The notes below the pieces were generated by a model. That model was not told the DNA's origin and searched no databases. It worked only from the letters and a program-made list of their open reading frames with translations. A DNA stretch of 64,000 nt from Bacteroidales bacterium (GTDB lineage Bacteria > Bacteroidota > Bacteroidia > Bacteroidales > UBA932): positions 1-64,000 of the forward strand of contig JAGBNC010000025.1 of assembly GCA_017634595.1 (NCBI GenBank), given 5' to 3'. Positions 55,163-63,483 of this stretch are shown here, one piece after another. Made by a program: the position numbers and the translations under genes. Positions within the stretch are counted from its first letter, which is position 1. Each line of letters opens with the position of its first letter.

Positions 55163-57010
55163 ATGAAGATGAAAAAGATATTCAACCTTATCCTTTGTAT
55201 CGCAGTAACCGCTGCTCTGGCATCTTCCTGCGACAATCTGCTCAAGCCCGAATCTCCTTCTTCATTTGAAGAGGAGGCCGTGTTCTCAAACTACAACCTC
55301 GCTGAGAGCGCCATATTCGGCATTATACACACATTCGGTATCGACAAGTCTTACAGAAACCGTTTCCTCCCCTGGTACGGCTACAACACTGATATCGAGT
55401 GGTACAACACCTTCACTCCCGGTGATTCCAAGTCCGACATCGGCACCTACAACTGCTTGCCGAACAACTCTCAGCTCAACGAGGCCGAAGGTTGTTACAC
55501 CCTTATGTACACCGCCATCGAGCGCGCCAACCTGGCCATCGAAGGCCTGCGCAAGTTCGGTAAAGTGGAAGAGAATGCCGATATGGCATACCTGCTCGGA
55601 GAGGCCCTGACTCTGCGCGCCATGGTGTACTACGACCTCTGCAAGGCCTGGGGAGACGTACCCGGACGTTTCGAGCCCGTCACCTCGGAGACCATTTATA
55701 TGAGAAGAACCAACCGCGACGAGATTTTCAAGCAGATACTCAAAGACCTTGAAGAAGCTTGCAACTACCTGCCTTATCCCGGTGTCACGGCCAACACCCA
55801 GCGTACCGACCGCATCAACAAAGTGTTCGCAGAGGGCTTGTACGCCCGCATCGCGCTCATGGCATCAGGTTATGCCCTCCGTCCCGACGACGGCCAGGTG
55901 GGCAACCATGACCTCGGCTCCGTGCGTCTGTCCAGCGATCCCGAGCTCCAGAAGAGCGTTCTTTATCCCAAGGCTCTTGCTTACCTCAAGGATGCTATCG
56001 CCAACGGCGGGTGCAAACTCGACCCCGACTACGAAGCCTACTGGAAGCGTTTCAACGCCAAGGAAAACCTGGCTTTTGACGGAGAGACCTTGTATGTCAT
56101 TCCCTTCAGCGAAAACCGCGGACAGTGGAACAACTACTACGCACTCCGCGTCGAAGCCGGATCCCGTTACAACACCTATACCGGAGCACGCGGCGGTTCT
56201 ACCGGCCCCGTCCCCAGCTTCTGGTGGAAGTATGATGAAAATGATGTACGCCGCGACCTCACTTGTGTCAATTACAAGTGGGACGGCGAGAGCGACGAAC
56301 TGGTACCGGCCGGTATAGCCAGCTGGTATTTCGGCAAGTACCGTTTCGAATGGTGCAAAGCTCCTGCAAGTCAGGCTGACGACGGTGTCAAGCCCGTGGT
56401 GATGCGTTATTCCGACGTACTCCTGATGGCCGCCGAAATCGAAAATGAGCTCAACGGTCCCAGCGCCGATGCCAAGAACTGGTTGCTCCAGGTCCGCAGC
56501 CGCGCATTCAAGAACAATGAAGAGGCTGCCGAGACCTACGTCAACAGCCTGTCCGGCAAAGAAGCCTTCTTCAACGCCATCGTTGACGAGCGTGCCTTCG
56601 AGTTCTGCGGTGAAATGCTCCGCAAAGCCGACCTCATCCGCTGGAATATGCTCAAGAGCAAGCTCGACGAAGCCAAGGCCGATCTCCGCGCCCTGCGCGA
56701 CCACACCGGCAAGTTCGCCGGCCTCGGCGATGATGTATATCATCAGTATGACGAAGGCACTCAGACCTTAAAGATCTACGGTTTCAAGGTGGGCGAAACT
56801 ACACGTCCCGCCGGTGCCTGGGAGAAAGACGGCAACTACTTCTCCAAGATCGTTGACAACAGTGGTAAAGCCACCGGACTTTACGATGGCCGTATCGACG
56901 GTATCTACTCCAACGGTGACCAGATGGAATGGTACATGTACTGGCCCATCTTCGCCACCCAGATATCCAGCAGTCAGAAATATCTCGTAAACGACTACTA
57001 CTATGAATAA
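55163..57010 (+). CDS. SusD/RagB-family surface glycan-binding lipoprotein
   Basis: A 615-residue lipoprotein (lipobox ALASSCDN) that forms the lid on the SusC channel and binds the glycan. Family blocks include the TPR-like ALTLRAMVYYDLCKAWGDVP near residue 150, MRYSDVLLMAAEIENEL near 410 and the terminal region with FFNAIVDERAFEFCGEMLRKADLIRW near 470. The ATG at 55163 is taken; a TTG at 55157 is in frame. It overlaps the next gene by 8 bp. Confidence 0.94.
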   Translation: MKMKKIFNLILCIAVTAALASSCDNLLKPESPSSFEEEAVFSNYNLAESAIFGIIHTFGIDKSYRNRFLPWYGYNTDIEWYNTFTPGDSKSDIGTYNCLPNNSQLNEAEGCYTLMYTAIERANLAIEGLRKFGKVEENADMAYLLGEALTLRAMVYYDLCKAWGDVPGRFEPVTSETIYMRRTNRDEIFKQILKDLEEACNYLPYPGVTANTQRTDRINKVFAEGLYARIALMASGYALRPDDGQVGNHDLGSVRLSSDPELQKSVLYPKALAYLKDAIANGGCKLDPDYEAYWKRFNAKENLAFDGETLYVIPFSENRGQWNNYYALRVEAGSRYNTYTGARGGSTGPVPSFWWKYDENDVRRDLTCVNYKWDGESDELVPAGIASWYFGKYRFEWCKAPASQADDGVKPVVMRYSDVLLMAAEIENELNGPSADAKNWLLQVRSRAFKNNEEAAETYVNSLSGKEAFFNAIVDERAFEFCGEMLRKADLIRWNMLKSKLDEAKADLRALRDHTGKFAGLGDDVYHQYDEGTQTLKIYGFKVGETTRPAGAWEKDGNYFSKIVDNSGKATGLYDGRIDGIYSNGDQMEWYMYWPIFATQISSSQKYLVNDYYYE

Positions 57011-60000
57011 GATTAGATTCGCAATATTGGGCCTGGCCGCTCTCGCCGCCGTCTCCTGCATGAACAAGGAGTTCGAAGAGATAACCACAGTGCCCCTCAA
57101 GCGCTGTCTGGAGCCAATGAATCTGTCGGCCAAGGTAGATGCCAACTCAGGCGTGCAGACCACTTTCAAGTGGGATGTCACAAGTGATGCCGAGCAGTAC
57201 ATCCTCGAAGTGCTTACAGAAGATGGCAAGAGCGTTCTGTACGACACTCTCGCCCCTGCACAGGTTCCTTTCGTAACAGAGCTTGAAGCCGACGGCGTGT
57301 ACACTTTCAACGTCCGCGGTATTTCCTCCAAGCTGGATGATTCCAATCTGGCTGAATACGGCGAGACATTCAAGACCTACGCTATCAAAGACAACCTCTA
57401 TCTGGCACTCACAGGCAAGACTTCCGAATCCGTGTCCTTGAGCTGGTCAAAAGAAGTGTCCGACTACATGGATGTGTCGCACATCGAAGCTAAGCCCGTG
57501 TCTGGAGGCAAAGCAGTGACCCTTGACATAGAGAACAACGAAGCTGTCAAGACAGCGGCCGCCGCCACGCTTACCGGCCTCACACCTTCTACCGAGTACA
57601 ACATCGTGCTTTATTTCAAGAGCGCCAGCCGCGGAGCCCTGACTGTATGGACCAGCCCCGCGCCCGGCACCCTTACCAAAGTAACCACGTCCGACGCTCT
57701 CAAGGCCGCAATGACAGCAGGCGATGACGTGTACGTTGGCGCCGAAGGATCCCCCTACTCTGTAGGCAGCATCACTCCGGCCAAGGGTTTCCGCATGCTC
57801 GGTGAGCCCGATGCTTCAGGCAACGCTCCAGTAGTCAGCGCCGACCTTGTTCTTGACGCCGGTTTCACCGGAGACCTGTATTTCGAGAACATCAGTTTCG
57901 ACGGAACAGGCCGCGACCGCATTATCAACCACAAGGGCGGCGAGATGCAGATCGGGAAGATCAGCATAGTCAACTGCGTGATTGCCAACTACAACGCCGG
58001 TATCTATTACGACAACTCCGGAGACAAACTCGATCTGGGTGAATTCTTGATCGAAGGATGCGACATACATGACATCCTCGGTTCCGGCGGCGACGGCTTC
58101 GATGTACGCAACAACTCCGCTATCAGCAAGATTACCTTCCGCAACAACACGGTGTTCGACAGCTTCAGGTCATTCTTCCGCATTGACGACAAGAGCACGT
58201 CCCTGGAGGAAATAGTGTTCGAAAACAACACAGTAAAGAACATCGCCGTCAACGACAAGGGCATCTTCTACATCCGCGCTCCCTGGAAGAAGTTCACCAT
58301 CAACAAGAACCTCTTCATGTTCCAGCAAGGAGAGAAAGCAGTCATTGCCACCACCAACAATGTGGACAATGTGCCTTCCGACATCACTGCTGCCGACAAC
58401 TACTACTACAACGTGGGAGAAAAGTTCTTCGGTGAATCAAAGAACTTCACTGCCGCACAGATCAGCGCCAAGGCACTCGCCGCCGATCCTTGCTTCAACT
58501 CCAAAGGCAACTTCTTCAACCTTGCCAACGAGGAACTGCAGGACAAGAAAGTAGGTGCAGCCAAATGGCTCAATGCTTACGTAGAGCCCAAAGAGGACCT
58601 TACGCTCGGACTTACCGAGGCTCCCCACACTTGGGACCTCACCGACGCCACCCTCTTTGCAGCCGACCTCACCAAATCTAAGGTACGCGACGGTCTGCTC
58701 ATGGTAGCATCAGAGGCCTGCCCCATGAATCTTGACGGTGCCATAAGCTTCATGGCAGCATCGGCCAAGAACAAGAAAGGCGTGCCCACCGACGGTTACA
58801 TTGCATTCAAGGTCAATACTCCGGGTTCCGTAGTACTGAAGGTTGATGATCCTAAGGCTCTCGGAAGCCAGGTCGTAGTCGCTACCGGAGATGTGGACGG
58901 TGCCGCCGCCACCATCAAGGGAGGAGCTGTGGCCAATGCTGACGGTTCCCTTCAGAAAGTCGTGCTCAACGGCATCAAAGGTGAGACCATGGTCTATCTG
59001 TATGTCACCGGCGCAGCCAAGATCAGCACCCTTGCATGGTCGCCCGACACGGCAGGCGTGAATACCTCACTCGAGGCTCCCAAGCCTGCCATCAGCGTCG
59101 AGACCATAACCAAGGGCGACGCTACCGAGATCGTAGTGAGCTGGGCTGCCGTTCCAAATGCAGCAAGCTACACTGTGACATTCAACAAAGCCAAGACCAC
59201 TACCGAAGATACGAGCTTCGTCATTGATGCCGAGACAGCAGCCGGCCTTGACGCCGGCAGCTATACAGTCTCCGTGGTCGCAAACCCTGCCGACACTGAC
59301 ATCTACAACACTGCTTCCGAAGCCGGAGTTGCAGCATTTGCCGTGCTCGCAGCAGGCGGCGGCGAAGATACCGTGGAAGTCACACTCACATGGGACTTCA
59401 GTTCCTCTGAGTGGCAGGCCGAACTTGGCAGGCTTGGCGCGTCCGGTTCCGACATCACAGGAATCGACATGACCTACGACGGACTCACGTTCTACTCAAG
59501 TTCCAAGTCAAAATATGGCGCCAGCTACATCCAGTTCGGAGGTGCCGGTCTGAACAAGACCTCCGGAGAACTTGACCGTTACTTCAAGTTCACGGCTCCC
59601 GCTGGCGGTACCCTCAAGGTCACTGCCTCCAATACCGGCAGTTCTGAAGATCTGACCCGCATGGTTTACACCAAAGTCGGCGACAATGTACAGCAGCTCC
59701 CCGGCGGATACTCCTCCACTGCTGCACAGGCCGTCGAATTTGAGGTTCCTGCAGGCGAGGTTTACATCTCCAGCGCAGGAAACGGCCTTCGTTTCTATAA
59801 GATGGAGTTCACCTACACTACCACAAGCGGCGGCAGCGGCAAAACTCCGGTCGAGTATGACTGGAACTTCAGCTCTGCCGAGTGGCAGTCCGAACTTGGC
59901 AGGCTTGGAGCATCAGGTTCCGACATTACCAGCATTAACATGACCTACGACGGGCTCACGTTCTACTCCAATCCAAAGTCAAAGTATGGTTCAAACTACA

Positions 60001-60293
60001 TACAGTTTGGTGGAGCCGGTCTGAACAAGACCTCCGGAGAACTCGACCGTTACTTTATGTTTACTGCTCCCGAGGCTGGAACCCTCAAGGTCACCGCCTC
60101 CAATACAGGCAGCTCCGAGGACCTTACACGCATGGTTTACGTCAAAGTCGGCGACAATGTACAGCAGCTCCCCGGCGGATACTCCTCCACTGCTGCACAG
60201 GCCGTCGAATTTGAGGTTCCCGCAGGCGAGGTTTACATAGCCAGCGCAGGAAACGGCCTCCGTTTCTACGAAATATATTACACCAACCAGTAA
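57003..60293 (+). CDS. Surface glycan-binding lipoprotein with FN3, beta-helix and duplicated C-terminal modules
   Basis: A 1096-residue lipoprotein (lipobox ALAAVSCMN) in the position of a SusE/SusF-type surface glycan-binding protein. Two FN3-like domains occupy about residues 35-225. Residues about 225-510 look like a beta-helix of the DUF4957/DUF5123 type known from pectin loci (FENISFDGTGRDRIINHKGGE, FRNNTVFDSFRSFF). Next come a beta-rich module (about 530-700) and another FN3-like domain (about 705-780). Two nearly identical modules follow, residues about 797-940 and 954-1096, starting WDFSSSEWQAELGRLGASG and WNFSSAEWQSELGRLGASG. They may be carbohydrate-binding modules. No catalytic residues are evident. 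Confidence 0.85.
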   Translation: MNKIRFAILGLAALAAVSCMNKEFEEITTVPLKRCLEPMNLSAKVDANSGVQTTFKWDVTSDAEQYILEVLTEDGKSVLYDTLAPAQVPFVTELEADGVYTFNVRGISSKLDDSNLAEYGETFKTYAIKDNLYLALTGKTSESVSLSWSKEVSDYMDVSHIEAKPVSGGKAVTLDIENNEAVKTAAAATLTGLTPSTEYNIVLYFKSASRGALTVWTSPAPGTLTKVTTSDALKAAMTAGDDVYVGAEGSPYSVGSITPAKGFRMLGEPDASGNAPVVSADLVLDAGFTGDLYFENISFDGTGRDRIINHKGGEMQIGKISIVNCVIANYNAGIYYDNSGDKLDLGEFLIEGCDIHDILGSGGDGFDVRNNSAISKITFRNNTVFDSFRSFFRIDDKSTSLEEIVFENNTVKNIAVNDKGIFYIRAPWKKFTINKNLFMFQQGEKAVIATTNNVDNVPSDITAADNYYYNVGEKFFGESKNFTAAQISAKALAADPCFNSKGNFFNLANEELQDKKVGAAKWLNAYVEPKEDLTLGLTEAPHTWDLTDATLFAADLTKSKVRDGLLMVASEACPMNLDGAISFMAASAKNKKGVPTDGYIAFKVNTPGSVVLKVDDPKALGSQVVVATGDVDGAAATIKGGAVANADGSLQKVVLNGIKGETMVYLYVTGAAKISTLAWSPDTAGVNTSLEAPKPAISVETITKGDATEIVVSWAAVPNAASYTVTFNKAKTTTEDTSFVIDAETAAGLDAGSYTVSVVANPADTDIYNTASEAGVAAFAVLAAGGGEDTVEVTLTWDFSSSEWQAELGRLGASGSDITGIDMTYDGLTFYSSSKSKYGASYIQFGGAGLNKTSGELDRYFKFTAPAGGTLKVTASNTGSSEDLTRMVYTKVGDNVQQLPGGYSSTAAQAVEFEVPAGEVYISSAGNGLRFYKMEFTYTTTSGGSGKTPVEYDWNFSSAEWQSELGRLGASGSDITSINMTYDGLTFYSNPKSKYGSNYIQFGGAGLNKTSGELDRYFMFTAPEAGTLKVTASNTGSSEDLTRMVYVKVGDNVQQLPGGYSSTAAQAVEFEVPAGEVYIASAGNGLRFYEIYYTNQ
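59391..60290 (+). repeat. Tandem duplicated C-terminal module, 471-bp period
   Basis: The segment starting at 59391 repeats from 59862 with a 471-bp offset (157 codons). A stretch of 78 nt is identical in both copies (59672-59749 and 60143-60220), including synonymous positions, which points to a recent duplication or gene conversion. Confidence 0.9.
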
Positions 60294-60303
60294 TATACCC
60301 CTT

Positions 60304-60333
60304 GGGGAGCCGGGCCTGACCGCCCGACTCCCT
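60304..60333 (+). other. Intra-operon hairpin between surface and cytosolic genes
   Basis: GGGAG-C-CGGGC pairs with GCCCG-A-CTCCC around the loop CTGACC: ten pairs, one mismatch. It lies in the 65-bp gap before uxaC. It is followed by CCCAAATTT, not a T-run, so it is more likely an mRNA-stabilising or processing structure than a full terminator. The role is inference. Confidence 0.55.
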
Positions 60334-60358
60334 CCCAAATTTAAAACAATACAATAAT

Positions 60359-61774
60359 ATGAGCTTTATCAACAAAGACTTTATGCTCCAGACGGAGACA
60401 GCGCGCAGGCTCTACCATGAGCATGCCGAGAACATGCCCATCATCGACTACCACTGCCACCTTGTGCCGCAGCAGATTGCTGAGAACATCCAGTTCCGCG
60501 ACATTACCCAGCTCTGGCTGGTGGACGGCCACTACGGGGACCATTACAAATGGCGTGCAATGCGTGCCAACGGAGTATCGGAAGACTATCTCACAGGGGG
60601 CAAATACAGCGCCTGGGAGACTTTCGAGAAATGGGCGGAGACAGTCCCATATACCATGCGCAACCCCCTCTACCACTGGACGCATCTTGAGCTCAGCCGT
60701 GTGTTCGGCATAGATAAGCTCCTTTGCCCGGCGACGGCCCGCGAGATTTTCGATGAGTGCAACGCCAAACTCGCCACCCCCGAATTCCGCGGACAGGCGC
60801 TCATAAAGAGGTTCAATGTAGAGACTGTCTGCACCACCGATGATCCGGCAGATGACCTGCGCTGGCACAAAAAGATTGCCGCAGAGCCATTTGGCGTCAA
60901 GGTTATACCTGCATGGAGACCGGACAAAGCCATGGCAATCGAGAATCCCAAAGCCTACAAGGAGTATCTGAAAGTCCTTGGCGAGGCTGCAGGGATGGAA
61001 ATAGATTCATATACCGACCTCCAGGAAGCCCTCCAGAAACGGCACGATTTCTTTGCCGAAAACGGATGCAAGCTTTCCGACCATGGGCTGGAGAACTTCT
61101 ACTCATGTGACTACAAGGAAGTGGAGATCGAGCTCATTTTCAAGAAGGTTCTGATGGGAATCGCCCCAGGCCCCAAGGAACTGGAGAAATTCCGCAGCGC
61201 ATTCCTCCACGACCAGGCAGTAATGGATGCCGAGGCTGGCTGGGCCCAGCAGTTCCATATCGGAGCCATACGCAACAACAACTCTCTGATGTTCGAAAAA
61301 GTAGGTGCGGACACAGGCTACGATGCTATCCATGACCAGGAGATAGCGGCAGCAGGGCACCGTTTCTTCGATCGCCTCACACGCGAGGGCAAGCTGGCCA
61401 AGACCATCCTTTATTGCCTCAACCCCAAGGATAATGCCGTCATGATGACCATGGCATACACCTTCAACGACGGCACCGTGCCCGGCAAGATGCAGTTCGG
61501 CTCGGGCTGGTGGTTCCTCGATCAAGAGGTGGGGATGCGCCGCCAGATGGACTCCTTGAGCAACCTCGGCCTTATCAGCCGCTTCGTAGGCATGCTCACC
61601 GACAGCCGCAGTTTCATAAGCTACCCCCGCCACGAGTACTTCCGCCGCATACTTTGCGACGTATTCGGCCGCGACATCGAACAGGGAAAACTCCCCGCCT
61701 CCGAGTTTGACTTCATCGGTAAGATGGTCGAAGACATCTGTTACAACAATGCCAAGCATTACTTTGATTTCTGA
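60359..61774 (+). CDS. uxaC: Uronate isomerase
   Basis: A 471-residue cytoplasmic enzyme of the amidohydrolase superfamily that converts D-galacturonate to D-tagaturonate and D-glucuronate to D-fructuronate. Landmarks are MPIIDYHCHLVPQQIAENIQFRDITQLWL near residue 24 with the metal His pair, GDHYKWRAMRANGV near 60, VCTTDDPADDL near 160, HIGAIRNNNSLMFEKVGADTGYD near 300 and the terminal SYPRHEYFRRILCDVFG. It takes the monomers released by the surface enzymes. Its stop overlaps the uxaA start by 1 nt (TGATG). Confidence 0.97.
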   Translation: MSFINKDFMLQTETARRLYHEHAENMPIIDYHCHLVPQQIAENIQFRDITQLWLVDGHYGDHYKWRAMRANGVSEDYLTGGKYSAWETFEKWAETVPYTMRNPLYHWTHLELSRVFGIDKLLCPATAREIFDECNAKLATPEFRGQALIKRFNVETVCTTDDPADDLRWHKKIAAEPFGVKVIPAWRPDKAMAIENPKAYKEYLKVLGEAAGMEIDSYTDLQEALQKRHDFFAENGCKLSDHGLENFYSCDYKEVEIELIFKKVLMGIAPGPKELEKFRSAFLHDQAVMDAEAGWAQQFHIGAIRNNNSLMFEKVGADTGYDAIHDQEIAAAGHRFFDRLTREGKLAKTILYCLNPKDNAVMMTMAYTFNDGTVPGKMQFGSGWWFLDQEVGMRRQMDSLSNLGLISRFVGMLTDSRSFISYPRHEYFRRILCDVFGRDIEQGKLPASEFDFIGKMVEDICYNNAKHYFDF

Positions 61775-63318
61775 TGAAACACATTAAAATCAACCCCGAC
61801 GACAACGTAGCTGTAGCCCTTCAGGACCTGAAGGCCGGAGACGTCGTGGAGGGCGTAAGCTTGAAGTGCGACGTGCCCCGCGGCCACAAGGTGGTCCTCC
61901 GTGACCTTTCCGAAGGCGAAAATGTCATCAAATACGGCTTCCCCATCGGACATGTCACCCGCCCCGCGCAGGCAGGCACAATGGTTGACCACAACTGCAT
62001 CAAGACCAACCTGGAAGGCCTGCTGGAGTACAGCTACTCCCCCGCCCTGGTGGACATTCCCGAGGCAGCGCAAAAGCGCACTTTCAGCGGCTTCCGCCGC
62101 GCCGACGGGCAGGTGGGCATACGCAACCAGATCTGGGTGATCCCCACTGTCGGCTGCGTAAACGGTATCTGCGAGGAGATCGTCCGCCGCTTCAAGGCAG
62201 AACTGGCCGGGAAAGGGGAACTGCCCCTGAGCGACTTTGGCCCTTACGAACAGGAGCCCAGGGGCAGTTCCCCTTTCGCCGAAAGCTCCGTTGATGCAAT
62301 CGTCGCTTTTCCCCACAACTACGGCTGTTCGCAATTAGGTACCGACCACGAGAACACCCGCACTGTGCTCGCAGACATGGTACATCACCCCAATGCCGGA
62401 GGCGTCCTGGCAGTGAGCCTGGGCTGCGAGAACAATCAGCTCGACGCATTCCGCGAGCTCGTCGGCCCAGTTGACGAAGGCCGTGTACGCATGTTCGTCA
62501 CCCAGAAGGTCCAAGACGAAGTCGAATATGGGCTTCAGCAGCTGCGCGAGATTTACGCTATCTGTTCTAAGGACAAACGTGAGGATGTCCCCGTCAGCGA
62601 ACTGCGTGTAGGTCTCAAATGTGGAGGCTCGGACGGACTTAGCGGCATCACTGCCAATCCTCTGCTAGGCGTCTTCTCCGACCGGATCGTAGCCCAGGGC
62701 GGCACAACTGTACTCACGGAAGTGCCGGAAATGTTCGGAGCAGAGACCATCCTCATGAACCGTTGCCAGGACAAAGCGACTTTTGACAAGACAGTCAGCC
62801 TGATCAACGACTTCAAAGACTACTTCATCAAGCAAGGCATGCCCGTGTATGAGAATCCATCCCCGGGCAACAAAGCCGGAGGCATCAGCACTCTTGAAGA
62901 AAAGAGTCTCGGCTGTACGCAGAAGTGCGGCAAGAGTATAGTCCGAGGCGTACTCAAATATGGTGAGCGTCTGAGTGTCAAAGGCTTGAACCTGCTGAGC
63001 GCTCCCGGAAACGACTTGGTGGCATCAACCGCTCTGGCTGCATCAGGCTGCCAGATAGTGCTCTTTACCACAGGCAGAGGCACACCATTCGGGAGCTTTG
63101 TCCCCACAATGAAAATATCCACTAACACTCCTCTGTTCGAGAACAAACCGGGCTGGATAGATTTCAATGCCGGAGTACTGGCCCAGGACACGCCCATGTC
63201 CGAAGTCTCCGAGCGTTTTATCGACACCGTGCTTGCAATAGCCAGCGGCAAGCATGTCAACAACGAGAAAAACGGCTATCGTGAAATTGCGATCTTTAAA
63301 TCTGGTGTAACTTTATAA
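61774..63318 (+). CDS. uxaA: Altronate dehydratase, carrying a palindromic insertion
   Basis: A 514-residue iron-dependent enzyme that dehydrates D-altronate to 2-keto-3-deoxygluconate. The N-terminal SAF-like domain (KINPDDNVAVALQDLKAGD) and the catalytic part are complete: RRADGQVGIRNQIWVIPTVGC, HNYGCSQLGTDHENTRT, GLKCGGSDGLSGITANPLLG, EVPEMFGAE and the terminal KISTNTPLFENKPGWIDFNAG. Between RRFKAELAGKG and VDAIVAFPHNYG there are about 25 residues including FGPYEQE (155-161) that I do not expect in this family. They are encoded by a palindromic element also found in GH105. UxaB, which links UxaC to UxaA, is not in the window. Confidence 0.95.
   Translation: MKHIKINPDDNVAVALQDLKAGDVVEGVSLKCDVPRGHKVVLRDLSEGENVIKYGFPIGHVTRPAQAGTMVDHNCIKTNLEGLLEYSYSPALVDIPEAAQKRTFSGFRRADGQVGIRNQIWVIPTVGCVNGICEEIVRRFKAELAGKGELPLSDFGPYEQEPRGSSPFAESSVDAIVAFPHNYGCSQLGTDHENTRTVLADMVHHPNAGGVLAVSLGCENNQLDAFRELVGPVDEGRVRMFVTQKVQDEVEYGLQQLREIYAICSKDKREDVPVSELRVGLKCGGSDGLSGITANPLLGVFSDRIVAQGGTTVLTEVPEMFGAETILMNRCQDKATFDKTVSLINDFKDYFIKQGMPVYENPSPGNKAGGISTLEEKSLGCTQKCGKSIVRGVLKYGERLSVKGLNLLSAPGNDLVASTALAASGCQIVLFTTGRGTPFGSFVPTMKISTNTPLFENKPGWIDFNAGVLAQDTPMSEVSERFIDTVLAIASGKHVNNEKNGYREIAIFKSGVTL
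62211..62277. repeat. Palindromic mini-element copy 2, inside uxaA
   Basis: Arms of 22 nt (62211-62232 and 62256-62277) pair at 21 of 22 positions, the outer 19 without a break, around a 23-nt loop (62233-62255) containing TTTGGCCCTTACGAACAGGA. The reading frame through the loop is the same as in copy 1. A perfect 19-bp stem inside a coding region is very unlikely by chance. Confidence 0.8.
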
Positions 63319-63329
63319 TTTATAAAACC

Positions 63330-63467
63330 ATGACAAAGCACACATACACTGCACCGCAGACAAAACTGCTCGAAGTCTTCAACGCCATGGACTTCCTTGT
63401 AGAGAGCCCCGGCGGGACAATCCCCGCCCTCGAAGAAGAACCCGGATTTGGACAGGACATTTGGTAA
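63330..63467 (+). CDS. Short peptide of 45 residues, function unknown
   Basis: A 45-codon frame starts 11 nt after the uxaA stop and ends 16 nt before the next lipoprotein gene. It begins MTKHTYTAPQTKLLEVF and ends EEEPGFGQDIW. Short proteins starting M(K/T)K-x-Y-x-x-P are common in Bacteroidales directly before fimbrillin-type or other surface lipoprotein genes. The C-terminal half is acidic and rich in Gly and Pro (ESPGGTIPALEEEPG). It has no signal peptide. The tight spacing on both sides supports translation; function is unknown. Confidence 0.6.
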   Translation: MTKHTYTAPQTKLLEVFNAMDFLVESPGGTIPALEEEPGFGQDIW

Positions 63468-63483
63468 TAAGGAGGAAATCATC

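Noticed and set aside
55865-56743. 292-codon frame on the - strand
   Set aside because: Antisense to the SusD gene and without family likeness.
62211-62277. Invertible DNA switch formed by the uxaA inverted repeat
   Set aside because: The segment between the arms is only 23 bp, holds no promoter, and the arms differ in the other copy, so there is no shared recombinase site. No invertase gene is nearby.
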